A stretch of DNA of 64,000 bases, from contig NC_083515.1 in assembly GCF_032362555.1 (NCBI RefSeq), positions 2,515,001 to 2,579,000 on the forward strand, in the 5' to 3' direction. This document shows, one piece after another, positions 38,930 through 49,859 of the stretch; position 1 is the stretch's first letter, and each line of letters opens with the position of its first letter. The position numbers were made by a program, and so were the translations under genes. The stretch comes from Amyelois transitella. Lineage: Eukaryota > Arthropoda > Insecta > Lepidoptera > Pyralidae. The notes beneath the pieces were generated by a model that was not told the origin of the DNA, searched no databases, and worked only from the letters and a program-made list of their open reading frames with translations.

Positions 38930-39075
38930 TCTATCCCTTGCGTGGTAGACAGAGCCAACAGTCTTGCAAATACTGAAGGGCCACGTTCAGCAGTACCTAT
39001 GGCTTAATGATGGGCTTGATATTCAAATAGTGATAGGTTGCTAGCCCATCACCTACAAGAGAAATCACAGGGCAC
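38930..39075 (-). mobile_element. Repeat A, 3' half, reverse
   Basis: TATCCCTTGCGTGGTAGACA to TAGCCCATCACCTACAAGAG. Confidence 0.7.
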
Positions 39076-39530
39076 GAACTTATGGAAAGAATTTAATATT
39101 TCCACTAACAATATATATACTTAAAATTTGTTTACTTGTGATTTGAAACACATACACATTTGTAATTGTTGAATTGGACGATAAAAACTATTTTGACGCA
39201 TACGGAACTGTAAGATTTTTGGTTTAGTTATTGAAATATATATAAGTATATACTTTAAAGGTATATATTTATATCGGCCATTGTATTGATGTTTCTTGAA
39301 ATAACTGATTTATAATCATTATTAGCGTTACCTAAATCAGTAAAACTCGAGACATCCAGCATTAAGGCAATATAACACCTATGTTTTACGTACCTACGTT
39401 ACCTATATTAGAAGTTGCTGAAATAAGTAGGTTATAATTAGTAGGTAATGCACGTAGAACAATTCTTAAACTTTTAATTTATGCATGACGCGTTTATGTC
39501 TTTTGATCTAAAGAAAATTGAATCTATTTT

Positions 39531-39604
39531 ATCAGTCGTTTTAAGACTGTCAGCTCAGTCTACCCCGCAAGGGATTTAGACGTGATTATATGTAGGTATG
39601 TATA
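39531..39604 (+). mobile_element. Repeat A, 3' fragment
   Basis: AAGACTGTCAGCTCAGTCTA and CCGCAAGGGATTTAGACGTG with a GTAGGTATGTA tail. Confidence 0.65.
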
Positions 39605-40177
39605 ATCATACTTACGCATATGCTACGGGCTTGGTCCCGCATAAGTGAATGTTAGGGCGTGGCCAAGGGCTATAAATAAAGTCCTTTATTTTGATGTCAA
39701 CGCTGTGCTAAGTGGTATCGATACATTTTGCAAAAGATTTGCATATGGGCACTATATGAATATGTGATAAAAATAAAGACGTGTTCACAATATGTCTTAA
39801 GAAATACGCAGTAAATATTATTTTTGTAGAAAACATAGATATATTGCAGTAGCTACTTTTTTATAATAATTATAGTGCGTTGGACCTGAATCTGCTGTGG
39901 TCGTAAGCAAGATGAGGCCTTAGCTATTTGAAACGGAATAGTCGTAATTTTTATACGAAAACGTAGTAATTAAACGAATATTTTCCCAAACACCTTGTAT
40001 ATAGACAGATAGAATATCCCTTATTCCACATAAAATAATAACAATAAATTTATCCTAAACTTATGCTAAGTAATGTTCAAAAGGCGGCCTTGTGGCATAT
40101 GCAATATCTTCCAGGCAACCACGGGACCTGTTTTCACAATTGATTTTATTATTTGGGCGTTGGCAATTTGCATTATA

Positions 40178-40299
40178 AGAATCTCGATTCCGTCATTGAG
40201 CCATATAGCTGAACGTGGCCTATCAGTCTTATCAAGACTGTCGGCTCTGTCTACCCCGTAAGAGATAGACGTAGTAGTGACTATATGTATGTATGTATA
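40178..40299 (+). mobile_element. Repeat A, 3' half
   Basis: AGCTGAACGTGGCCTATCAG to ATATGTATGTATGTAT. Confidence 0.7.
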
Positions 40300-40629
40300 A
40301 TTTGATTGAATTTTCAATATGAACCGGGTTTTATGTTACAAGATTTTCAATTCGATCGATTTATTTAGGTCGAATTGAAGGCAATCAAGTTTCAATTATT
40401 CCGATTATATTAGTTACTTATAAGTACTATGCGTTGGATTTAAATATTTAAAAAAAAAATAACTATCAGAATAACACAGAAATAATTAAAGTTTAAAAAA
40501 AAAGAACTTCCCGCTCCGAAATGTGATTATCATATTTCTTTCATAATACACGCATATTTGGTTAGTTAGTTATAACACAGTTAACTACATACATACTTAG
40601 TGTTAAATCTTAAACAGGTTTGTTTAATT

Positions 40630-41726
40630 TTACATACATACATACATACATAAACTCACGCCTCTTTCCCGGAGGGGTAGGCAGAGACTACCTCTTTCCA
40701 CTTGCCACGATCCCTGCATACTTCCTTTGCTTCATCCACATTCATAACTCTCTTCATGCAAGCTCGGCGGTTTCGGGCACTTTTGACCTGACCCTTCACC
40801 AGGACGTCCTTAATTTGATCAAGATATGTTCGTCTAGGTCTTCCCACCCCGACCTTTCCCTCCACACTCTCCTTGTATATCTGCTTAGTCAACCTGATTT
40901 CATTCATCCTCTCCACATGACCGAACCACCTCAACATACCCTTTTCTATTCCTGTAACTACATCTTCTTTCACATCACAACATTCCCTTATCACGCTGTT
41001 CCTTATCCGGTCACTCAATTTCACACCCAACATACTCCTTAACGCTCTCATTTCCACTGCATTTATTCTGCTTTCGTGCTTCTTTTGCCATACCCAACTT
41101 TCACTCCCATACATTAATGTCGGGACCAACACGCCCCTGTGCACAGCCAGTCGAGCCTTTTTGGATAGTTTCTGACTGCTCATAAAGGCATGCAAAGCTC
41201 CGTTCACCATGTTCCCCGCGTTCACTCTCCTTTCAATATCACTATCACACTTGCCATCTGATGTAAACTTTGATCCTAGATATACAAACTCTTTCACTTG
41301 CTCAACTTTTTCTCCTCCAATCAAAATATTACATGCTGTCATTTCTTTCTCCATTTCAAAAACCAGTGTTTTAGTTTTACTTACGTTCACTTTCATTCCT
41401 TTCTCTTTTAAAGCTTCATGCATACAGTTTACCATCTCCTGTAACTCCTCCGCTGATGACGCCAGTATAACCTGATCGTCGGCATAGAGCAGACATTTGA
41501 CGAGTAATTCATTCATCCTTAATCCACTTTCAGATTCTTTCAAATCTGTCAAACAACTATCCATAAATAGGTTGAACAGCCACGGTGACGCAACACATCC
41601 CTGCCTAACACCTTTCTCAATCTTAAACCACTCAGTGTGCGCTCCGTTTATCCTGACACAAGCACTCGAATCCTCATATAAGGATTTCAGTGCTCGTATC
41701 AAGAGACTGCTCACCCACCACAATTT
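40630..41726 (-). mobile_element. 5'-truncated non-LTR retrotransposon (LINE), reverse transcriptase C-terminal half
   Basis: An uninterrupted 355-codon frame (41723-40656) begins at the truncation point. It shows the reverse-transcriptase segment GVRQGCVASPWLFNLFMD, the catalytic YADD box (LLYADDQVILASS), the thumb region and the usual C-terminal GRPRRTYLDQIKDVL, and ends SGKEA. The 3' tail is TTTATGTATG repeats, as in the shorter copies nearby. N-terminal endonuclease and RT fingers are missing. The long open frame suggests a recent insertion. Clade (RTE- or Jockey-like) not assigned. Confidence 0.88.
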
Positions 41727-42559
41727 TAAACAATTTAAATTATGCTCGATTTGTCAGACCCAATTTAATTAGTATGTGCATGCATTATCAATCATTTTTA
41801 TTATGATACTAACTTGATAATTTGCGTTGATATATAATTAAAGGATACAATATATTAGTCTTGTTTCCAAACTGATAAAATCGATAAAATCTTAGGATGT
41901 TTTGTAACGAAATGTACTTTTTGACTTACTACTAAAATTCGAAATGGTTATCAAGCATTAAACTTGAGTATTTGTATAGTATCGATACTTTCTACTTTTC
42001 CAATCGCTTGATCGCCTTACTTTATCGAGCAATAGCTTCGATGTATCTTGTGACCAAAAGACGATAGTAAATAAATTCAAACAATAAAATCATTTATTTA
42101 GCAAAGGCAGGATTCAAATTATCTTCTTCTTCATCTTCTCCATCTTACATTGAAGAGCTAACTCTTGTCGGTGGAGTTAAATTATAACCAAACAATTTTT
42201 TTTTAAACTTCTCATTTATTTTATCACAAGGTTTATGACATGCATTTATAAAGAAATGGACATGCAATTGAGACATTGGAACAGACAATAGAGGGAGGGT
42301 CGTATGCTAAGTTTCTGTTAAGTTATGCACAGTTAAGTAATTATTATGTTAATATGCTTATCTAGTGTATAAAGTGACATACACTAAGTTGAATTTATTG
42401 AAGTTTTGGTAAGGATTAAGGCTTCAATGTTTTAGTTAAATTTTTAATAGCTCCAGCTAAGTATGGCTGTATATTGAGCGTTAGAGAGATTAACCTTAAA
42501 TAAATATTATTAATATATAATATATATAATAGAGCGAGGTAATGGTATGGTACTCAGGT
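41727..42559. other. Spacer between the two inverted LINE copies
   Basis: AT-rich, no frame or repeat recognised. It would be the loop of the LINE inverted repeat. Confidence 0.45.
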
Positions 42560-42927
42560 ATAGGTATTGAAAGTTGGGTATGGCAAAAGAAGCACGAAAG
42601 CAGAATAAATGTAGTGGAAATGAGAGCGTTAAGGAGTATGTTGGGTGTGAAATTGAGTGACCGGATAAGGAACAGCGTGATAAGGGAATGTTGTGATGTG
42701 AAAGAAGATGTAGTTACAGGAATAGAAAAGGGTATGTTGAGATGGTTCGGTCATGTGGAGAGGATGAATGAAAACAGGTTGACTAAGCAGATATACATGG
42801 AGAGTGTGGAGGGAAAGGTCGGGGTGGGAAGACCTAGACGAACATATCTTGATCAAATTAAGGACGTCCTGGTAAAGGGTCAGGTCAAAAGTACCGGGAA
42901 AGAGGCGGGATTTAATGATTTTATGTA
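42560..42927 (+). mobile_element. Second copy of the LINE, inverted relative to 40630-41726
   Basis: Open from about 42542 to 42937; residues ESWVWQKKHESRINVVEMRA onward match the larger copy closely. After VLVKGQVKST it jumps directly to GKEA, so about 130 bases of the tail are deleted through a short CCGGG-type microhomology. The very high similarity and opposite orientation make a long inverted repeat with 40790-41110. Confidence 0.85.
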
Positions 42928-43147
42928 TAATAGAGATTAGACTAAATAAATTACATAAAATCTAAGCTGAATTAGCAGATCCGACGACCCGACCCGACTG
43001 AAACGCAAAAGAGGGAATGGTGACTTATAAGCTATCTTTAAAGTTCGACCAAATTTTAGAATTAAGTGAATTTTGAATAAAATTTGTTCAAAAGTTTAGC
43101 ATATAAATGTAACGTACATCGTGAAGCTTATTTTTATTTATTTATTT

Positions 43148-43206
43148 ATATGGGATTATTTTTTAGGCGAAGGGCTAGCAACCTGTCACTATATGAATCA
43201 CAATTG
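43148..43206 (+). mobile_element. Repeat A, middle fragment
   Basis: GGCGAAGGGCTAGCAACCTG and TCACTATATGAATCACAATT. Confidence 0.65.
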
Positions 43207-43553
43207 TTTTATACACAAATGCCTACTATCTATCGAAATATCTATGAGGAAAATATTTGTTGGGATGTTCTCGTTTTTTCTTTTCTTGAATAACCAAAGA
43301 TATCCTTCTATTTCATAATACTTATCATACTTTGATAACAAAGACAATTTATTTAATAATACTTATCGATAAATAAAGTGATAAACATTGTAGGTATACA
43401 TTGTTTTGTTTTTTTTTTTGCATACGTGGGATTTGTAAAGCGAATGTAAAAAGTTTTAGTAAATTAAAAAAATAAATAAATAACTCTGTCTTATTCACTT
43501 AAATCCCACTATAAACTTGACACCCATCTGCTCATAACTGCATGAGTAAATTG

Positions 43554-46500
43554 TCATTCAACAACTTCGTAGTATATTTTCGCTTGCATGTCTGTGCCTT
43601 CCATTGTGATTATCTGAAAAAGAAAATGCATTATTCGGCTTACATGTCTAAAAGTTCAAAACTAATCCAAACTTCTTGTAGAATTCAAATAATATAAGAC
43701 TATAGAAGTTATAGGTACTGGTGAATGTCTGCTGCTTTCTCGTGGATCTAGGATTTTGTCACGTTGATGGGACGGGTTCACACTCGTAGTCCAAATACTT
43801 TGTTTAATAACATATTAATAATCCTGTGTAACCTATCTTTATCCGTCCTACATAATATAAACATTTTAATGTGCGGTGAATGCAACTGATGGGAAATACC
43901 ACCTTCATTCACCTCATATTTGCGTCTTTACAAGTTTGATGTATTAGGCATTTTTACCGTCTTATTTTATTCCGATTTTTATAATCCTTCTACTCTTAGA
44001 CTCTTTCACTCACTTTATGTATCTACAGCTTTGTAGTAAGTAAGTTAATGCTTTATTGTTTACTTAAGGAGTACATTACAATAACATTAAAACAGTAGTA
44101 CAGCACAAAGGCGGGCTTATCCCTTAGTGGGATCTCTTCCAGCAAACTTGACAATAAGATAAAATATACATAATGTAGTCTTAACTCTTTGAAGATAGAA
44201 TCTTAGTGAATAGTATACATGCTGTATATGTGGCAAAATTTTAACTGTATCCTGTCTGCACTAGGCATTTTTTGATGTTTTTAAAAAGATCGAAAATAGC
44301 GGAAACCACACGGCAGAAAAGCTTTAAAATCAATGACCAGTCATAAACAACTTACATATTTTAATTATAGTAGGCGAAACAAAGGCAGCCTTCTTTGACC
44401 TTCAACCTCATTTGCTTACACCCACTAGACTGAAGACCTCCATTGGTCATTGTGTAACCTTGTTAGAGATAGATTTGGAAAACAACTTATGGTTTAGACT
44501 AAGGTCATTGATATAACACGCGGCTTCGTCAGCGCGAATTTAGCGACACCTACGAAAGAATACAGGTTTTTTATAAATCCCTCGGGAACTTTCGTTTCTA
44601 CCGGGATGAAAGGTTCCTACCATAGGGTTGGTCCTTGTCCAGACTCTTAATTATACATATCTACGTGAAATTTGGAGAAGATTGGTACTTGCAGTAGATA
44701 TCTCATAAAATTACCTGATAACATTATTTGGGATATTCAGCCTGTTCTCAAGGCTTCACTCTAAAAAAAAGATCCTCTCCTACTTACCCCATTATTAGAA
44801 TATATTAAGTATATTATATTTCCACTTGTCACGATCCCCACATATTAATTTTACGACATCCAAATTCATCAATATTTTCATGCAAGACCTTTATAATATA
44901 TGCCATAATGAAAAAAAATATATATAATTCATACCATTTTGGTCTCTGTTTCTCCAAATTCTCGCCTAAAATATGCAATTTTCCCATCCGGCTGTTTGAT
45001 CACTTGTTTTAAGACGTTATCTCCTTCCAATGTGTATGTGATTTTTATCTGAAACAATAAAAGTACATGTATTATGTTTTTTAATATACATACATACATA
45101 TGGTCACGTCTATATCCCTTGCGGGGTAAACAGAGCCAACAGTCTTGAAAGACTAAATGGCCACGTTCAGCTATTTGGCTTAATGAAAGAATTGAGATTC
45201 AACTAGTGACAGGTTGCTGGCCCATCGCCTAAAAAAGAATCCCAAGTTTGTAAGCCTATCCCTTAGTCGCCTTTTACGACATCCATGGGAAAGAGAAGGA
45301 GTGGTCCTATTCTTTTTTGTATTGGTACCGCGAACCACACGCAACCACATTTTTAATATTAAAGTTATATTAGTTGCCCAGGCGGTTAGGGCAAAAAAAT
45401 CGTGAGGTAACCTGCACATTCAGACAACTCGATGTGTAACCATGACGCAATATAGGTTAGGTTCCCCTGCTAGGTCAAATGGTAGTTTGACGTTTACCAC
45501 TCTGAAATCGTGGTCATAGGCTGACCTCAGACTCCTCTCTAGAGGGGTGAGAACAGGAGTAAGGTTTAGAAGATATCCGATAAGTTCCGATAGATAAATG
45601 GAACTATTACACGCATGTTCACACTAAGCTAAGAATTTTAAGTTGTTATCTAATAGTCAATAGATTTAAAAATGTTCGATAATTTCGGATAATTATTGAC
45701 GTCAGTAATCAATATATCTACCTAATCTATATGACATGATTCAAGACACTCGTTTATCTTTGATATCTCAGGTACTATTTGTTTACCTCTGTACCTACAT
45801 AATGTATGTAAAACTCTGTCCGAACTGTGAAGAAAATGTTGGGAAATATAAAAAAATCAAAATGAAAATATATTAATTCAACAGGAAATCAACTTCCCAA
45901 CGAATGCTGGTTACGTTATTTTCGATGCCTTCGAATTTTGAATAAAATTAGTGACGTCTTTTCCGCAAAAAAAATCACTGGAATTCTAATCTTCTGAAAT
46001 TCCAGCATAAAAAGGTCTTCACCACAAACTTAAAAATAAAAAAGTTTAGTCAGTGTTTCTATAAGCTTTCTATAAGCTTTTCATAAAAGTCAGTTGGCTA
46101 ACCCTGCTATACGTAATCTCTAGGAGGTACAGTCCATTTTTCTGTAGGTATTCAAATAAATGTAAACAATCTTGACGCGTTCTTTTATTAAAAAAAATAT
46201 ATTTACAAAAAAAAATATTTAATTTTGCTTTTTCTCATGATTATTAATTAATTTAACATTGTATTCATTAACAAAAAGACGTATCAAGATTGTTTTTAAA
46301 GAAATGAACTATACTTATGCGCTTGTCTGTGACACAGTGGTCGCGGGTTCAAATCCCGGCCAGGGCATGATGAAAAAGAAACTTTTTCTGATTGGCCTGG
46401 GTATTGGATGTTTATCTGATCTATATATTAAAACTATTTTAAAATATACTACCGTTGTCTTAGTACCTGCGAAGTTGTACAGAGCTATATCTACCTCGGC

Positions 46501-48225
46501 TCTACTATCTCCAGTACTGGAAGATGTGGCGACGAGATCAGACAACGACGGTGCGCTATCACCAGGTCAGCAGTGGAACGACTGGGAAAGATTTGGGGGG
46601 ACAGGAGGATTACCAAGAAGACGAAGGTCAGATTGATGAAATGCCTTGTCTTTCCAATTTTCCTCTATGGTTCCGAAACTTGGTCTCTGAGACTGCGGGA
46701 TCGCCGTAAAATCGACGCATTAGAGATGTGGTGGCTGGGGACGCCTCCTAAAGATCGCACCAATGTTTCCATGAAGAGCTCTTTAAGAGCTTCATATTAA
46801 AGACCGACTTTTGTTGACAGTTGACGAACAACTGTGCAATTACGAATACTAAAGTTTTTTGGTCACGTTTCCCGAAATGAGAACTCGATGGAGAGACTGG
46901 TTATTCAGGGCCAGGTGGAAAGCAAGAGAACACGCGGCCGATCACCAACTCGCTGGACTGACCTGATCAAAAAAGCTACTGAGTCTACTATGGTCCAGTC
47001 TACTCGCAACGTCAGTAACCGACAGAAATGGAAGCACATCACTGAGAGAACAATCCTCGAGAAAGAATACGACCCGCCGAACACCTCTCCATGTACCGCA
47101 TCTACGCAACCACGACCACTCTAACAAGAGTGTCTAAAAAGAAGTGTTAGTATCTCGTAACACAAATTTACTTCGAGGTTTACTTAATCTGTGTAATTTG
47201 TTAAAATAAAAACTTATGTACCTTGCTACCATCTCTTCTTTCCATCTCCGTCTCCTCGTCAAGTCTGAAGGTGTGTGTGTAGACATTATCTACCGTGTGT
47301 AGTGTCATTTCGAAGGTGCAGTCGTCTAGTCTCGTGAAGCAGAACGTTGGTGCAGAACATTTAAGTAATTGAATAATCCTCTCACTGGCATCTGTAAGGT
47401 TTTTGCAGAATGAAGATTTGTCCAATATTTTGTAAGTAATAAAGGGGTTCAAGACGATAAAACAGAGATGATATGGACGTAGTATGATTCTGTGGATTGG
47501 TTTCATTTAGTTTCAGTGATTTTTTATTACCACATAATGTCATTAACTTATTGTAGTTACCACAAAGCTCTATGGACACTTTATCAACACACTTTTGGTA
47601 GATTAATATTTTACAGACTTGATCAGTGACGTCCGCGAAAAAATACAGTACAGTATGTACTTAATAAAATAAAGAAAATTTGAACTTCATTTCGCTTATA
47701 ATTTTTTTCTAATTCAAAATAAAAAGTATCTTTTATCTAGGTATAAACATAACCAGGGGAATCAAACTTATGTATTATTGTTTCTTGTGATTATTATTCC
47801 TTTATGTTTATTATTTACATGAATTTGTAAATAAATAAATAAAATTCTTTTTGGTATTTGACCATCGAAATTCTAAGTACTACTTGGATAACGTAGAAGT
47901 AAAATTGTGTTTGTTTTGCCTTAATTATTTTTTTTATTAACTTTTATAACATTTTGATTGGTTTTCGTCAACCTCTATTTAGTGTCCTAACGTCGCCGCT
48001 AATATAAATAACACTGGCTAGAAATTTTTAAAATTAGATTTTTTTTTTGTTGCATTATTAATTTAATAATTTCCACAGCAGCCACATTTCCACACATCAT
48101 TCCTTCACCACAACACTATCTCCTGATCACAAAAATATTTCAATAGATCACTCACTGACAGCTTTCATAATTTCCTCCACGTTTTCACACGCAATTCTCC
48201 TGTATTTTTTTCCTGAAAACGACAT
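43554..48225 (-). CDS. Fatty-acid-binding protein-like (intracellular lipid-binding family), complete
   Basis: Small cytosolic beta-barrel of the FABP/CRABP family, expected to bind a fatty acid or other hydrophobic ligand; the ligand cannot be read from sequence. Four exons: 48225-48156, 47391-47222, 45048-44935, 43613-43554 (TGA), GT..AG introns, phases 1, 0 and 0. The 137-residue product starts MSFSGKKYRRI and ends KIYYEVVE. Length, the four-exon plan, the mid-protein run DGSKIKITYTLEGDNVL and the C-terminal strand pattern (REFGETETKMIITMEG) fit the family. It is divergent: the usual N-F-D/E after the first strand is N-V-E here, and the C-terminal R-x-Y carboxylate motif reads K-I-Y. An alternative is a related lipocalin-superfamily member. 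Introns hold LINE and SINE remnants; a LINE tail lies about 43 bases from exon 3. Start chosen as the first ATG after an AT-rich leader; no other in-frame ATG lies in exon 1 before the conserved region. Confidence 0.85.
44035..44155. mobile_element. Repeat D, second copy
   Basis: GCTTTATTGTTTACTTAAGG, CAGCACAAAGGCGGGCTTAT, GGGATCTCTTCCAGCAAACT; in FABP intron 3. Confidence 0.6.
44515..44705 (+). mobile_element. RTE-type 3' tail, fourth subfamily
   Basis: CACGCGGCTTCGTCAGCGCG, ATAAATCCCTCGGGAACTTT, CCGGGATGAAAGGTTCCTA. A related partial copy lies at 35575-35700. Confidence 0.65.
44815..44892 (-). mobile_element. LINE 3' tail fragment next to FABP exon 3
   Basis: Very decayed minus-strand match (TTTCCACTTGTCACGATCCC and TTCATGCAAG) to the LINE tail, 43 bases from the exon 3 splice donor. 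Confidence 0.55.
45089..45347 (-). mobile_element. Repeat A, near full length, reverse
   Basis: CATACATACATATGGTCACG to ACCGCGAACCACACGCAACC; ends start 41 bases past FABP exon 3. Confidence 0.82.
45390..45570. repeat. Repeat E
   Basis: CGTGAGGTAACCTGCACATT, TTAGGTTCCCCTGC, GACCTCAGACTCCTCTCTAG, AGAGGGGTGAGAACAGGAGT. Related to 31290-31490 (GTGAGGAAACCTGCAAATTC ... AGCTCCTCTCCAGAAAGGTG) and to short pieces at 57945-58015 and 58507-58545. Confidence 0.55.
46314..46475 (+). mobile_element. tRNA-derived SINE, head and middle part
   Basis: CGCTTGTCTGTGACACAGTG, GGTTCAAATCCCGGCCAGGG (B-box-like) and the GATTGGCCTGGG..GGATGTTTATCT body match the other SINE copies; the sequence joins LINE remnant 46476-47135. 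Confidence 0.75.
46476..47135 (+). pseudogene. Remnant of a different LINE reverse transcriptase, C-terminal part
   Basis: In three shifted frames: YLGSTISSTGRCGDEIRQ, then RITKKTKVRLMKCLVFPIFL with YGSETWSLR, then LRILKFFGHVSRN and RGRSPTRWTDLIK. This order is typical of the RT thumb and C-terminal region of insect LINEs. Several frameshifts and stops. It sits between a tRNA-like SINE head (46314-46475) and a SINE/LINE tail (47140-47205), inside FABP intron 2. Confidence 0.8.
47140..47205 (+). mobile_element. Tail shared with the tRNA-derived SINE
   Basis: GTTAGTATCTCGTAACACAA ... ACTTCGAGG ... AATCTGTGTAATTTGTT, the common 3' tail of the SINE copies, following the LINE remnant. Confidence 0.7.
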
Positions 48226-48531
48226 ATTTTCCGCGCGTGTTTCTTTGATACTAATATAAGTTTGCACTGATACCAACATCACCTGTGTTTGCTTGTCAAT
48301 TGATAAGATTTCGTACGAAAATGCACCGTTTTATCAATAAAGCATGAGTCAGCGAATTGAGAGCCTAGTTTTTATAGATAATAGTGATAATAAAGAGCTA
48401 TACTAAGATATATCTGTTTTTATTTGTGATAGGTTTGTATATTTTGTATTTATTATCAAATTGTACTCTTATGAGGAACGTATATTTGAGATGCTAGTTT
48501 GAAAAGCAACAGGTGTTTTATCTTAGGATTT

Positions 48532-48620
48532 ACATACATATATATAGTCACGTCTATATCGCTTGCGGGGTAGACAGAGCCAACAGTCATAAAAAGAATG
48601 AAATATCACTGTATGGCGTT
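48532..48620 (-). mobile_element. Repeat A, 3' fragment, reverse
   Basis: ACATACATATATATAGTCAC and GCGGGGTAGACAGAGCCAAC, about 300 bases upstream of the FABP start codon. Confidence 0.65.
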
Positions 48621-48712
48621 TAACGTGAAATTTATAATTTCTTTTATGATGTTTTAATTCAAAATAAAAATATCAATAAAATGAAAAATAAATTACACCT
48701 ACGTACCTATAT

Positions 48713-48973
48713 GTGCCGTGTGGTTCCCGGCACCAATACAAAAAAGAATAGGACCACTCCATCTCTTTCCAATGGATGTCGTAAAAGGCGACTAAGGGAT
48801 AGGCTTAACTTGGGATTCTTTTTTAGGCATTGGGCTAGCAACCTGTTACTATTTGAATCTCAATTCTATCATTAAGCCAAAAAGCTGAACGTGGCCACTC
48901 AGTCTTTTCAAGACTGTTGGTATGTCTACCCCGCAAGGGATATAGACGTGACCATATGTATGTATGTATGTAT
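48713..48973 (+). mobile_element. Repeat A, near full length
   Basis: GTGCCGTGTGGTTCCCGGCA to CATATGTATGTATGTATG. Confidence 0.85.
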
Positions 48974-49263
48974 AAATTGCTTGTTCTGCTGAAAACTGGA
49001 ATAATGTTGTTAAGCAAAAGTCAGGTATTCCCTCTTAATATTATTATGTGTGAAATCAGCTGGATTAATTCTTCGGTTATTTTTTACTGATACGATGAAT
49101 TAGTCATACTTACATATAGCAAGGTTTTTATCTAGTAGATTTTACAATTTGAGTCATATTCACTGTTGAAAGCATAGAATAAATTATAGGCTCGTTTTTT
49201 GAAGTGAATCATATGTTTATGTTTCATATTAGAAGAATTACAAGAAGAAGAGTGTGAAGAGAA

Positions 49264-49510
49264 ATTAATGATTAAACGAACTTACCTGTACGTGAAGTTC
49301 AATCATAATTATACGAGGTGTTTCGTCCGAAGAGATTAGTAACGTTGTATTGTTGTTATATATGTACTATGTAGTAACGCCTAGTGACACCACTTCAGTT
49401 TAGGAAAAAATAATTTAGTTGCAACACTTATAAAGTGGCAACTCTGTAAAATATTTATTTTTATCTTACCCCCAACTTACTTCGCGCCGCCCGCTTTGAG
49501 CGCGCTTCAG
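49264..49510. repeat. DIRS left inverted terminal repeat
   Basis: Core 49334-49510 (GATTAGTAACGTTG to GAGCGCGCTTCAG) is the inverted copy of 54197-54373. The outer 70 bases (to GATTAAACGAACTTACC) have only a loosely similar right-hand counterpart. Confidence 0.9.
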
Positions 49511-49570
49511 GTCGTTTAGAGAATTATGATATTTCCGGAACCTATGGGTTAATTCTATAACCAGGGTGGG

Positions 49571-49720
49571 AGGGTGTTACTAATCTCTTCGGACGAAACA
49601 CCTCGTATAATTATGATTGAACTTCACGTACAGGTAAGTTCGTTTAATCATTAATTATACTCGTGTTTCGTCCTCAAGATTAGTAACGTTGTATTGTTGT
49701 TATATATGTACTATGTAGAT
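49571..49720. repeat. DIRS internal complementary region
   Basis: GTTACTAATCTCTTCGGACG through GTACAGGTAAGTTCG is the reverse complement of the left end; it runs straight into ATTATACTCGTGTTTCGTCC and GATTAGTAACG, the reverse complement of the right end. The junction falls at about 49653. Such a region bridges the two ends during circle formation. Confidence 0.9.
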
Positions 49721-49859
49721 GTTGAGAGACGGTGGAGGAAATATCTTCAATAAAATACATTTTTTATTTTTAGAACCATTTTTAGCAGAAGATTTTTCTT
49801 AGACATAATCACTTAAATTATAATTATTATGACACATTGATAAATCAATAGATAGATTC

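Noticed and set aside
40620..41772. Plus-strand frames opposite the LINE
   Set aside because: Antisense shadows of the LINE reverse-transcriptase frame, low-complexity Ser/Leu/Phe-rich.
46259..46636. 125-codon frame as a host gene
   Set aside because: It runs through a SINE head into a LINE remnant; no conserved host domain.
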